From assembly GCA_025055835.1 (NCBI GenBank), contig JANWWR010000119.1, positions 1-35,585 of the forward strand: a stretch of DNA of 35,585 bases. The letters are read 5' to 3'. The notes beneath the pieces are model-generated. The model saw only the letters and a program-made list of their open reading frames with translations. It ran no database searches and had not been told where the DNA came from. The position numbers were made by a program, and so were the translations under genes. This DNA comes from Gemmatales bacterium. Lineage in GTDB: Bacteria; Planctomycetota; Planctomycetia; Gemmatales; HRBIN36. Every line of letters starts with the position of its first letter. The first letter of the stretch is position 1. This document shows positions 7,579 to 17,100 of this stretch, piece by piece.

Positions 7579-8685
7579 ATGACTTACGCCATCCTGGGGA
7601 TCGGTACTGCGCTTCCGCCCAACAGTGTGGAGCAATCGAAGGCGGCGGAGTACGCCCGCAGTCTGATCTGCGAGTCGGAGGACCAGGCAGCATTGTTGCC
7701 GGTGCTGTATCGGCAAACGGGAGTCCGTCGCCGCTACATGGTGTACAACCAGCACGTCCTGGAAGAGGTGGTCACGACGGGAACAACGTCGGTTTCTTCG
7801 GTCTTCATTCCGCGCGACCGGAATGATCGTGGACCGACGACGCTTCAGCGCATGGAACGGTACATGCAGGAAGCGCCCACGCTGGCCTGCCAAGCCGCTT
7901 CCGAGGCCTTGGAACGAGCCGAGGTGCTGCCGCGGGAAATCACGCACCTGATCACGGTCAGCTGCACCGGCTTCTCGGCTCCCGGTTTCGACATCGCCCT
8001 GATCAAGCGGCTGGGTTTGCCGGCGACGACGCAGCGGGTCCATGTCGGCTTCATGGGCTGCCACGGGGCCTTGAACGGCTTGCGGGTGGCCCGGGGCATC
8101 GCCGCCGCCGAACCGGACAGCCGCATCCTCCTGTGCGCCGTCGAACTGTGCAGTCTGCATTTCCACTACGGATGGGATCCGAAGAAAGTCGTGGCGAATG
8201 CGCTGTTCGCCGATGGGGCGGCGGCGGTTGTCGGCGCTCCCGTGCCGGAAGGGCAGTCCCAGCCGTGGCGGATGGCTGCCAGCGGCTCGTGCTTGATCCC
8301 CGACTCGGAATATGCCATGACTTGGAATATCGGCAACCACGGCTTCGAGATGACGCTCTCGACGCGGGTGCCGACGCTGATCGGCGAGAACCTGCGGCCT
8401 TTCCTCGACTCCTGGCTGGGTCGCCAGGGACTGCGCGTGGAGGACATCCGCTCCTGGGCGGTGCATCCCGGTGGACCTCGAATCCTCAGCTGCGTCGAGG
8501 AGCCGCTCGGCCTCACGCCGGAACAGACCAACGTGTCCCGGGAAGTGCTGGCCGATCACGGCAACATGTCGTCGCCGACAGTACTGTTCATCCTCCAGCG
8601 GCTGCGGGAACGGGAGGCCCCGTTGCCCTGCGTCGCCCTGGGCTTCGGGCCGGGCCTGGTGGCTGAAGCGGCCCTGTTCGTGTAG
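7579..8685 (+). CDS. Type III polyketide synthase (chalcone/stilbene synthase family)
   Basis: Homodimeric ketosynthase that condenses an acyl-CoA starter with malonyl-CoA units and cyclises the product without an acyl carrier protein. It has 368 residues from ATG 7579, chosen for the GCGAGGA site before it; the frame is open 11 codons further. All three catalytic residues are present: Cys161 in HVGFMGCHGALNGLRVA, His296 in WAVHPGGPRIL and Asn329 in LADHGNMSSPTVLFIL. These strongly favour the thiolase-fold type III family over FabH, although VSCTGFSAPGFD also resembles the broader family. Bacterial relatives make alkylresorcinols, alkylpyrones or tetrahydroxynaphthalene. No methyltransferase, oxidase or acyl-activating gene adjoins it, so the product is unknown. 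It is followed after 25 bases by a membrane metallophosphoesterase. Confidence 0.9.
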   Translation: MTYAILGIGTALPPNSVEQSKAAEYARSLICESEDQAALLPVLYRQTGVRRRYMVYNQHVLEEVVTTGTTSVSSVFIPRDRNDRGPTTLQRMERYMQEAPTLACQAASEALERAEVLPREITHLITVSCTGFSAPGFDIALIKRLGLPATTQRVHVGFMGCHGALNGLRVARGIAAAEPDSRILLCAVELCSLHFHYGWDPKKVVANALFADGAAAVVGAPVPEGQSQPWRMAASGSCLIPDSEYAMTWNIGNHGFEMTLSTRVPTLIGENLRPFLDSWLGRQGLRVEDIRSWAVHPGGPRILSCVEEPLGLTPEQTNVSREVLADHGNMSSPTVLFILQRLREREAPLPCVALGFGPGLVAEAALFV

Positions 8686-8710
8686 TTGGCCAGTCCTCTG
8701 AGGCCGGTGA

Positions 8711-9880
8711 ATGCTGGGATCGTTGATCCTGTTTCTCGGAGCAACGGCAGGCAACACGGCCTTAGGGGCTTGGATCATCAATCAAATCTATGGCACACGG
8801 TTTCGCGGCTGGTGGGTCACGCTCATCCGCGTGACCTGCCAGGCCCTCATCGTCGTCTTCCCGCTTGCGTTCGCCGTCGGATTCGGCCCGGCGATCTGGA
8901 GGGAGTCGGATTGGATCATGTCGGCGGGCTGGCTGAAACTGCCGCCGGCGCTTCTCGCTTACCTGATGGTCTGCTGGGGCCTGGGCTTCGTCGTCGTTCC
9001 AGCGGTCACTCTCCAACGCTGGCTTCGCCGTGCCCCGGTTCAACTTCTCGACAATCACACAACCACCCTGCGGGTCGGCGAGGTGCTAGGCCGCAAGCCG
9101 CTGGGACCAAGCAAACACGGCTGGTTGGCCCGACTGCCCCGGAATCAGATCTGGGACGTGGATTTCGTCGAACTGACCTTGGCCTTGTCGCGGCTGCCTC
9201 GGGAGCTGGACGGACTGTCGATCTGGCACATTTCCGATACCCACCTGTGTGGCTGTCCCGACTACGCGTTCTACGAACACGTCTTCGACCGCTGTGCCGA
9301 GCAACCTGCCGACATCGTGGTTGTCACCGGCGACATCCTCGACAGCGACCGGCATTATCATTGGATCGTTCCCTTGTTCAGCAAACTTCAAGGACGCTTC
9401 GCCAGTCTGGGCATCCTGGGTAACCACGATGCCTGGCTGGAAGTGCCGGAGATTGTCAGCCGGATGCAGCGAAGCGGCTTCACCATGCTCGGCGGACGTT
9501 GGCTGGAAATCCCAGTCCGGGGGCGGCAGATTGTCGTCATCGGTAACGAGATGCCGTGGCTGCGACCGGCTCCCGATCTGAGCAACTGTCCGCCTCACCC
9601 GTTCCGCTTGTGTCTAAGCCATTCGCCGGACACGATCGGTTGGGCGCGCAACCACGGCGTGGATCTGGTGCTGGCCGGGCACAATCACGGAGGCCAGGTG
9701 CGCTTCCCGCTCATCGGTCCGTTGCTCGTGCCCAGCCGCCTGAGTCGCCGGTACGACTGTGGCACCTTCTTCGAGCCGCCGACGCTGTTGCACGTCAGTC
9801 GCGGGTTGGCCGGTACCTATCCGCTACGCTGGAATTGTCGTCCCGAAGTCACTCGCCTGGTCCTGCGTAGTCAAACGTAG
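8711..9880 (+). CDS. Membrane-anchored metallophosphoesterase
   Basis: It has 389 residues. The first 100 contain about three hydrophobic helices (roughly 3-25, 36-58 and 76-100), followed by a calcineurin-like phosphoesterase domain. The metal-binding motifs are all present and ordered: DTH (176-178) in WHISDTHLCG, GDILDSD (207-213), GNHD (237-240), a His in LCLSHSPD, and GHNH in LVLAGHNHGGQVRFP. This arrangement is like the YkuE/LpxG group, some of which cleave UDP-2,3-diacylglucosamine in lipid A synthesis. Whether this one does cannot be decided here. It is probably co-transcribed with the polyketide synthase 25 bases upstream. Its last ten bases overlap, tail to tail, the end of the minus-strand VWA gene. 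Confidence 0.87.
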   Translation: MLGSLILFLGATAGNTALGAWIINQIYGTRFRGWWVTLIRVTCQALIVVFPLAFAVGFGPAIWRESDWIMSAGWLKLPPALLAYLMVCWGLGFVVVPAVTLQRWLRRAPVQLLDNHTTTLRVGEVLGRKPLGPSKHGWLARLPRNQIWDVDFVELTLALSRLPRELDGLSIWHISDTHLCGCPDYAFYEHVFDRCAEQPADIVVVTGDILDSDRHYHWIVPLFSKLQGRFASLGILGNHDAWLEVPEIVSRMQRSGFTMLGGRWLEIPVRGRQIVVIGNEMPWLRPAPDLSNCPPHPFRLCLSHSPDTIGWARNHGVDLVLAGHNHGGQVRFPLIGPLLVPSRLSRRYDCGTFFEPPTLLHVSRGLAGTYPLRWNCRPEVTRLVLRSQT

Positions 9881-12192
9881 ATTCGGCGCTGGTAAACGAT
9901 CCATTCAACGACGAGCACAACCAGGGTGGCAAGCACGAACCACGGCCAAAGTTCGCGGCGGGCTCGCATTGGCTGTTCCTCGCCGCTGACGACCTCTTCG
10001 CCGATCCGCAGTTCCCGCCGCGGCTCAACCATGCTTTCCTGAACGTCGAAGAGGTTGACGGCAAAGCGGTATTTCTGATCCGGCCAGGTCGCCTCGTACA
10101 AACCGACGAAGTCCGTGTCCCCGAAGGCCAGCCCCCGCCCGGGAATACTCTGAATCTCGACAGACGTGCCATCGGCAGGGTCGATGCGCCGAACCGTGAT
10201 GCTGCGGACGGGAACATCCAGTTCCAGCGGTTTCGCTTCGCCGGGACGAACCGATTCGTCGTACTCCTTGTATCGGCCTAGTTGGAGGACGACGTTGTCG
10301 AAGAACAAGGGGAACGTGCCGGCGGGTTGTCGCGGCCAATTGGTATTCCAGATGTTCTTGACGCCGTTTTCTTCGACCACCAGCGGAAAGGTCATGACCA
10401 GATCGGTGTAGCGTCCCCGGCCCAAGGCCCACAGGACCGGTTCCTTCTGTGTCTCAATCAGAGCCGAGGAGCGCGGCGGCAGCACGTCCGGAGGCAGGGC
10501 TTTCGCCTGACTGATACTCATGCCCTGAAGTGTCTCGATGCCTCGCATCAGCGGGTGGGAGACGAGGAACTCCTTGACGTATAAATCGTCCATCGGCTGC
10601 ATTTTCGACCAGAGCTCGCGGCCCCAGGGCGGAAGCGGCGGAACCTGGCCGATGAACAGCGTATTCGCGTAGGGCATCATCTCCATGCTCGGCGGCGCGC
10701 AGCGATCGAAGATGACCAGGTCGAACTGCTCCACTTCGGTGCTCAGGCGATAGACCGGATCGTTGGGGATGGCCGAAGGCTCCAAAGAGGTGACGACTGC
10801 TCGCTGCTGCTGAACGACGGCTCGGAGGGCGGCGTCGAGGATGTCGTTGGCGTCGCCGATGCGGAGGATGCGAGCGCGACGGACCGGCGTGATGGCCAGC
10901 CAGGCTACGTCGTCCACGGGAAAGATGTCCTTCCAGGCCTGCCCGGTCTTGCGATCCAGCAGGCTGACTCGGACGTGGCCTTGCCCCGGATCCTTGAAGG
11001 CGAAGGTGAGGATCGGCTGCGGCGTGGCGAGTCCGGGTGTTTCCTCGCGGCGGGGCTTGCCCTCGGTAGCGGTCGGGACTTCCCGAACCTGACGCGGAGC
11101 AAGATTGACAGGTTCGATGCGGGCATCCTGCTTGCCTTGCCGGTTGAAAACCTCCATCTGCACGGACACCCTCTCCCGCAAGGCCTCGTCGCCGAAGTTG
11201 GCGACCTGAACCGCAAGAATGAACTGGTCGGGTTCCTCCTCATCACGGACGAGGCTCAGCCGCACGATGCCGATGTTGTCCGCCGAGGAGCCGACCACTT
11301 CCAGCCGCGGTCGGATGTTTCCGAGTCGGAAGTCCGGCATATCCTGGAATCGGCCGTCGGTGAAGAGGTGGACCTGCGTGGTGATGCCTTCCGGCCGTTC
11401 CGTGGCGCGAGGAGCCGTGAGGCCGTCTTCCGCCTGGGGCAAGGTGAAATCCACGCCGGACTGGCGCGGGTTGGCCTGTCCCTCGGCCAGGGCGAGGGCC
11501 TGTTCGAGGCTGGTGGGGCGGTGGGTCGGCTCGATGCTGTCGATGGCCGCGTGCAGGTCGCGCTTGTTGTTGGTGTACGATTGCACCGTCCGGGCTTCGT
11601 CGTTGAAGGCGATGACCATCGCCTGATCGCTGGGATCGAGGCGGTCCACCAGGTCATGAGCACGCCGCTTGGCCTCTTCAAGCCGCGTCCGTCCCCCGGT
11701 TCCCGACTCGCTATTCTCCTCCCCGCCGTCTGCGCAGGACATGCTGGCGGAGTTGTCGATCATCAGAATGAAATGCCGACCACGGGCCTCGCTGTTATAG
11801 GTCGGATCGGCCAAGGCGTAACCCAGACCGACGAGAAACAGAAGTTGCAGGATCAAAAGCAGATTGCGACGCAGCCACTGGAAAAAACTGTTGACGTGCA
11901 GATCCTCAATGCTCTTCTTCCACAGAAATGTGCTGGGAACATGCAAGGCCCGGCGTTTCAGCTTGAGAAAGTAAAGCAGAATCAGCACCAGCGGGATGAG
12001 CGGAAAAACATACCACCACGTCAGCGGCAGCGGGGTCGGGAAGGTCAGGTTCCAGTTCTGCTCGAGCCACGGACCGAGAAACGTCAACGCTCCCGCCAGC
12101 AGGACCCCGAGCAGGAGTACGAGGAGCAGTCCCAGGGCGAACCAGGAACTCAAGAGGACCGTCAGATAGGGCAGGTTTCTCAAATCACGCAT
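9871..12192 (-). CDS. BatA-like VWA-domain membrane protein, 773 residues
   Basis: There are hydrophobic segments at about 10-40 and 58-77, with the short RRALHVPSTFLWKKS element typical of BatA-type N-terminal regions, then another at about 111-127. A von Willebrand factor A domain begins at about 139, with the metal site DNSAS at 146-150. A middle and C-terminal region of about 400 residues, rich in beta strands, is probably outside the cytoplasm. A last helix (about 750-768) is followed by a short basic tail. In related operons such proteins are partners of MoxR ATPases and DUF58 proteins and are thought to form a membrane-bound chaperone or assembly system. It is the last gene of the minus-strand run, six bases after the DUF58 gene, and ends tail to tail over the metallophosphoesterase gene. 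Confidence 0.85.
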   Translation of the reverse strand: MRDLRNLPYLTVLLSSWFALGLLLVLLLGVLLAGALTFLGPWLEQNWNLTFPTPLPLTWWYVFPLIPLVLILLYFLKLKRRALHVPSTFLWKKSIEDLHVNSFFQWLRRNLLLILQLLFLVGLGYALADPTYNSEARGRHFILMIDNSASMSCADGGEENSESGTGGRTRLEEAKRRAHDLVDRLDPSDQAMVIAFNDEARTVQSYTNNKRDLHAAIDSIEPTHRPTSLEQALALAEGQANPRQSGVDFTLPQAEDGLTAPRATERPEGITTQVHLFTDGRFQDMPDFRLGNIRPRLEVVGSSADNIGIVRLSLVRDEEEPDQFILAVQVANFGDEALRERVSVQMEVFNRQGKQDARIEPVNLAPRQVREVPTATEGKPRREETPGLATPQPILTFAFKDPGQGHVRVSLLDRKTGQAWKDIFPVDDVAWLAITPVRRARILRIGDANDILDAALRAVVQQQRAVVTSLEPSAIPNDPVYRLSTEVEQFDLVIFDRCAPPSMEMMPYANTLFIGQVPPLPPWGRELWSKMQPMDDLYVKEFLVSHPLMRGIETLQGMSISQAKALPPDVLPPRSSALIETQKEPVLWALGRGRYTDLVMTFPLVVEENGVKNIWNTNWPRQPAGTFPLFFDNVVLQLGRYKEYDESVRPGEAKPLELDVPVRSITVRRIDPADGTSVEIQSIPGRGLAFGDTDFVGLYEATWPDQKYRFAVNLFDVQESMVEPRRELRIGEEVVSGEEQPMRARRELWPWFVLATLVVLVVEWIVYQRRIYV

Positions 12193-12198
12193 GGCGGG

Positions 12199-13092
12199 TC
12201 ACCGGACCAGTCCCCGTTGACGCAGGTAGGTCAACACCAGTTGATCGAACGGCTGCTGCGTGCTTGTGAAGATGTAGCAGATGCCCCGGCGGTTGCAGTA
12301 CTCCTGCAAGGCCGCTCGGAAGGCCGCCAGGTTCTGTTTGTAGCGGCGGATCAGAGCGGCGCTGACCGTCACTTCGGCTACGTCGTTGTCCTCGATGTCG
12401 ATGAGCCGCAGGTCACCCTTGAGGTCCGGCTCAATCTCCTCCTGGGAAAGGATCTGAATGGCGTACACGTCCATCTGCCGGGCGACGAGGTAGCGTAAAG
12501 GCTCCTCAAAGCCGGCTTTGTCCATGAAGTCGGTCAACAGGACGACGATGCCCCGCCCGCTGCTCTTGAGGACGAAGGTTTTCATCGCCTTGCTGAGGTT
12601 TCCCGCTCCGGCCGGTTTGATGTCCTGAAGGAAGTTCATCATTCGCCAGACGCTGCGTCGGCCCCGCAGCGGTGACAACTCGGCGGCGATATCCGAGTTG
12701 AAGACATACAAGGCCACGCGGTCGAGGTTGACCAGGCCGACGAAGGCCAGGGCGGCGGCGACCTGCTTGGCGTAGTGCAGCTTGGTCGGCGTTCCGAAGT
12801 CCATCGAGATACTGTTGTCGATGAGGATGGAAAAATGCAGGTCTTCTTCTTCCTGGAAGAGTTTGATGAAGAGCCGGTCGAGCCGGGCGAAAAGGTTCCA
12901 GTCCAGAAAGCGGAGGTCGTCTCCGACGACGTAATTCTTGTAATCAGCGAACTCGACACTGGTGCCCTTGCGTTTGCTGAGCCGATCACCCTTGAACCGG
13001 CCGGTCAGGATCTTCCGCGACACCAGTTCGAGTTGTTCGAGCCGGGCGAGAAACTCGGCAGACAGCAGGGATTCGTCGGTCGCATTACTCAC
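12199..13092 (-). CDS. DUF58 domain protein (MoxR partner, VWA-like)
   Basis: It has about 297 residues. The DUF58 signature is clear: RKGTSVEFADY, then YVVGDDLRFLDWNLFARLDRLFIKLF, then a degenerate VWA metal site DNSIS in ILIDNSISMDFG. No membrane segments are seen, so it is cytoplasmic or peripheral. I prefer the GTG at 13092 because GAGAGG (13101-13106) lies eight bases before it. A GTG nine bases further upstream (13101) is the alternative and falls three bases after the moxR stop. DUF58 proteins occur almost always next to MoxR ATPases and VWA membrane proteins, as here, and probably act with them. The molecular activity is not established. Confidence 0.87.
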   Translation of the reverse strand: MSNATDESLLSAEFLARLEQLELVSRKILTGRFKGDRLSKRKGTSVEFADYKNYVVGDDLRFLDWNLFARLDRLFIKLFQEEEDLHFSILIDNSISMDFGTPTKLHYAKQVAAALAFVGLVNLDRVALYVFNSDIAAELSPLRGRRSVWRMMNFLQDIKPAGAGNLSKAMKTFVLKSSGRGIVVLLTDFMDKAGFEEPLRYLVARQMDVYAIQILSQEEIEPDLKGDLRLIDIEDNDVAEVTVSAALIRRYKQNLAAFRAALQEYCNRRGICYIFTSTQQPFDQLVLTYLRQRGLVR

Positions 13093-13104
13093 GAAAAGCA
13101 CCTC

Positions 13105-14115
13105 TCAAGCGGCGACGTCAGCCACTTTTTCCTTGACGTGATCCAGAATCTTCAGAAGCACGGTGTCGGTTTCGATACCCTCGGCCTGGGCCTCGAAGTT
13201 GAGCAGAACGCGGTGTCGCATGGCCGGCAGGAAGACACGGCGGATGTCCTCGAAGCTGACGTTGTAGCGTCCTTCGAGCAAGGCCCGCACCTTGCCAGCC
13301 AGCACCAGGGCTTGAGCGCCGCGGGGCGAAGCACCCCAGCGGATGTAGCGGTTGGTCTCGGCGGCGGCAAATTCGCCCTGGGGATGCGTGGCCAGCACCA
13401 GCCGCACGGCGTAATCCTGGACCGGCGGCGCGATCAGGACTTCGCGAACCAGTTCCTGCCATTGCTTGATCTCGCTGCCGTCCATGACCTTGTCCGGCTT
13501 CGGCCAGACGTTGCGAGTGGTGCGGTCGAGGATGGTGGCGATCTCCTGGCGGCTGGAGTAGGGCACGATGAGCTTGAAGAAGAAACGGTCCAGCTGGGCC
13601 TCGGGAAGCGGATAGGTGCCTTCCTGCTCGATGGGGTTCTGCGTGGCCAGGACGAAGAACGGCTCTTCGAGGCGATGAATGGTGCCGCCCACGGTGACGC
13701 TGCGCTCCTGCATCGCTTCGAGCATGGCCGATTGCGTTTTCGGAGTAGCTCGGTTGATTTCATCGGCCAGCAGGATTTGAGCGAAGATCGGGCCAGGCTG
13801 AAAGTGAAAGACTCGTCGTCCGTCCGGGGCCTCCATGATGACGTTGGTGCCGAGAATGTCGGACGGCATCAGGTCCGGTGTGAACTGGATGCGGGAGAAT
13901 TTCAGATCGAGAACTTGGCTCAGGGTACGGACCAGCAGCGTTTTACCCAGGCCCGGTACGCCTTCCAGGAGGACGTGGCCGCCGACGAACAGACACGTCA
14001 AAACGCCGTCAATGATCTCGCCGTGCCCGACGATGACTTTGCCAATCTCCTCCCGAATCTGGCGATAGCGTTGGCGAAACTGCTCTGCCCGTTCCTGCAT
14101 GGATCCGGTGGCCAT
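13105..14115 (-). CDS. MoxR-family AAA+ ATPase
   Basis: It has 336 residues, typical for MoxR. The Walker A motif GVPGLGKT is at 52-59 and Walker B is ILLADEIN at about 115-122. QNPIEQEGTYPLPEAQLDRFFFK contains sensor 1 and the box that is close to invariant in MoxR proteins. A C-terminal lid domain (RWGASPRGAQAL) follows. MoxR ATPases are thought to work as chaperones that insert cofactors or help mature protein complexes, in concert with VWA proteins. Here the partners are adjacent: the DUF58 gene just downstream, the 773-residue VWA gene next, and the 1076-residue VWA gene 36 bases upstream. The client is not evident from the sequence. Confidence 0.93.
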   Translation of the reverse strand: MATGSMQERAEQFRQRYRQIREEIGKVIVGHGEIIDGVLTCLFVGGHVLLEGVPGLGKTLLVRTLSQVLDLKFSRIQFTPDLMPSDILGTNVIMEAPDGRRVFHFQPGPIFAQILLADEINRATPKTQSAMLEAMQERSVTVGGTIHRLEEPFFVLATQNPIEQEGTYPLPEAQLDRFFFKLIVPYSSRQEIATILDRTTRNVWPKPDKVMDGSEIKQWQELVREVLIAPPVQDYAVRLVLATHPQGEFAAAETNRYIRWGASPRGAQALVLAGKVRALLEGRYNVSFEDIRRVFLPAMRHRVLLNFEAQAEGIETDTVLLKILDHVKEKVADVAA

Positions 14116-14151
14116 GAGTGGATTTCCCCCAGCGTGTCATCGGATTAGTGC

Positions 14152-17100
14152 TTATTTCTCTTTTGACTCCGATCCCTTATCGCCTTCAATTTGTTCACGG
14201 GCTTTCCGCTTGGCCCGCATGAGCCGGGTGGCGAAGTCTTCGGGTTCGCTCGGGGCCTCGGCGGACAGCGATGGTTTGGCCGGGGCCTTCGGCGGAGGCT
14301 TTTCCTTTTCGATTCCCTCGCCCTCGGGGCCTTTCCCTGGAGGAGCAGAAACCGGGGGAGCGGGTTGCTCGGGAGCCTCGAAACGCCGAGCCGCCAGTTC
14401 CTTGGGCTGTTCCAGGCGGGCCGCCACCTCGGCTTTGCGGCTCTTGAGCCGTTCGATGTACTCGACGGACTCGGCAGGCAGCGTCGCCCGGCCCCGCATC
14501 CGATTGTAGAGGTACTTCAGGCGATCCCAGACTGCCTCGGGATCGACGCTGATGCGGCGAACGGCCACGTCGGCCAGCAGCAGAAACGCTGCCAAAAGCA
14601 CCAACCAATACCAGATGGGCCGCATGTCCCGAGCCGGTGGACGATCCTGCGGGAACAGATCCGCTTGAGCCAACGTATTCTCGTCGAGGACTCGGCCGCC
14701 CGACTCCCGAGCGATTTCCGCCAGCAAACCTTCGTTGCTTTTGACCGCCGAGAACTCGGTGGAATAGGGCACCGTAAAGGCGTCCCGAGCCAGGATGAGG
14801 GGTCGGCCTTTGCTGCCGTCTCCCTCCAGCATACCGCTGACCGTGGCGGTGTACGAGCCGGAGCCTTCCGCCTCGACCACGGCCTCGTAGACGCCGGCCC
14901 CGACCGGGGAGAGGTTGACCGTTCGGCTCTCCTTGCTTCCGGGCGCGCTGACGATCACTTGCAAGGAACTCAGCGGCGTCTTGGCCCGGCTCTCCTTGTC
15001 CCGATTGTCCGTCAAAGTAATGCGGACCTTTCCGCCTTCGTACCGGGAACTCAGCGACAGCCCGCTTTCGTCCACGTTCCGCAGCGACCAGTCGAGGATT
15101 CGCGACCAGAACTCGTTGAAAACGCCTTCCGGCTCCTTCAGCCAATCCCTGGCCCAGCCGGTGTTTCCTCCCCGAGCGTCGCTGGTGAACGCCGCGACCC
15201 GTCCCAGTCCATACTGCCACTGGGCCAGAATCGGGTTCAGCTCATCACCCGGCACCGGAGATCGCAGCAGCACCTGCACCAACTGGGATTCCTTGGGCTG
15301 CGTCCGCACGTAGCCGTGCAGCGGGGGCAGCGGTTTGGTCCATTCCCGCAGCGGGTCGGCTCGTTCGGCGGTAAATTTCGGCTCGAATTGGTGGTCGTAG
15401 ATAAAGCTCTGATTGATGACGCGGGTTTCCTTGATGTAGATGGCTGGCAGTTCCGCGGGATCGTTGACAGGATAATGCCGTCCTCCGACCGGCTGGCTGA
15501 TCGCGGCCAGGGCTTGCTGAGCGGCGGGTCCGTGGGTCGTGATGCCGACGGTCGTGACTGTCACCCGGTCTCGCCGTAACACGTCCAGGAATCTGCGGTC
15601 TTGGAGCAGGCCGTGGTCGCCGTCGCTGATGAGAATGATATGCCTGGCTCCCAGACCCTTGAGCGGATCGGTCAGCGCCTTGTGGGCCATGCGGAAAGGC
15701 GTATCGAACTCGGGCATGTCGCCAGGGGCCATCTCCGTGATCTTTCGCAGGATTTTGGAGCGGTTCAGGCCGATGGGTTGAAGTTCGACGTGCCAGATAT
15801 GCCCACCGGGATAACCGTAGTAGAGGATGCCGACCTCGTCCTGCGGCGACAGCTTGTTGACCGCCAGCCGGGCGATTTCCTTTTGCCAGTAGTTCCCCTG
15901 GGCCATCTCGCTGGCGTGCATGATGAGAACAAGGCCGCCCTTGACCTGCACTTTGAGCGTCTTGATGCTGGTGTCCAGGGGAAGGGCCTCTTCGAGCGGT
16001 TCGCCCTGCCAACGACCGGCTCCGAAGCTGTCCGGCCCGCCGATCATGACGAAGCCGCAGCCCTGGTCTCGAATCGTCTTTCGCAACGCCTCCTGCTTCT
16101 CCGGCGGCACGAGGTCTGCGGGGATGTTGAAAAAGAAGATGGCGTCGTAATTGGACAGGTCAGCGAAGCGGGGATCGTTTTCGCTGGGGATCTGCTCGGG
16201 AATGCGGACATCGATTTGCAAACGTTTGCGGTCGCCCTGCGGCGTCTGCTGCCGGGAAGTCTGCAACGCTTCCAACAAGGGCTTCCAGTCCTCGGTGTCC
16301 CGACTCGGGACCACGAAGAGCACCCGTCGGCCTTCGCCGCGGACGATGACCGGGGCAGTGACTTCATTGTTGTCCGGCCGATCGCTGGGCAAACCGTCCG
16401 GGACGAAGACGGCTCGGTAGCTGAAAGAGCCGACCGGCTGGCCTAGCTCCGCCGGCCAGCGGAGTGAAAGGACGTTGAGTCCCGGATCGAGCGTCACCTT
16501 GAGCGGAACCCGCAGTTCGCGGTCTCCGGCCAGCCGCCAGAGATGGATGGTGCCGCTGATGCGCTTGTCACTGTAATTGCGAAGGATGATGCGGATGGGC
16601 AGATCGCGGTTTTCCACGGCTTCCTTGGGCACGTCGATCCGTTCGGCGACCACTTCGTTGTCGTACTGGTACTTGATGGGAACGACGTCGATGGGCACGC
16701 CGTTGAGCCGGGCCGTGCGAGCTTCCTTCAAGGCGTCGCCCCGGTTCTCGTTGCCGTCGCTGATAAGCAGGATGCGTCGCCCCGAGCCTTCGGGAAAGGA
16801 GGCCAAGGCCAGGCGGATGGCGGCAGCGATGTCTGTCGAGGCCCGATCCGTCGGCTCCGGGATGTTGCGCAGGTCCAATTCAGACAGGTTCGCCGCGGGG
16901 AACTCCAAGCGCGGCCGCCTGGCAAAGGTGATGACGGCGATGCGATCACGCCGGTTGGGTCGCTGCCGAGTCGCTTCCCGGATGGCCTCGGCGAGGCGGT
17001 CGAAACGCACGTCCCGACGGGTGGCTCCCTCAGGCTGCTGCACGTCCTGCAATTCCTGAGGCATGCTGTAGGAGCGGTCCAGAAGAATCAAGAGGGTCTG

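Noticed and set aside
10975..12498. Plus-strand open frame of 507 codons opposite the 773-residue VWA gene
   Set aside because: Antisense shadow. It is rich in Gln, Gly, Arg and Val, with no domain pattern.
12775..14148. Plus-strand open frame of 457 codons opposite the DUF58 and moxR genes
   Set aside because: It is a shadow of two well-conserved minus-strand genes in GC-rich DNA. Its translation has no recognisable domain and no ribosome site.
14191..15579. Plus-strand open frame of 462 codons opposite the 1076-residue VWA gene
   Set aside because: Shadow frame with no recognisable domain or start site.
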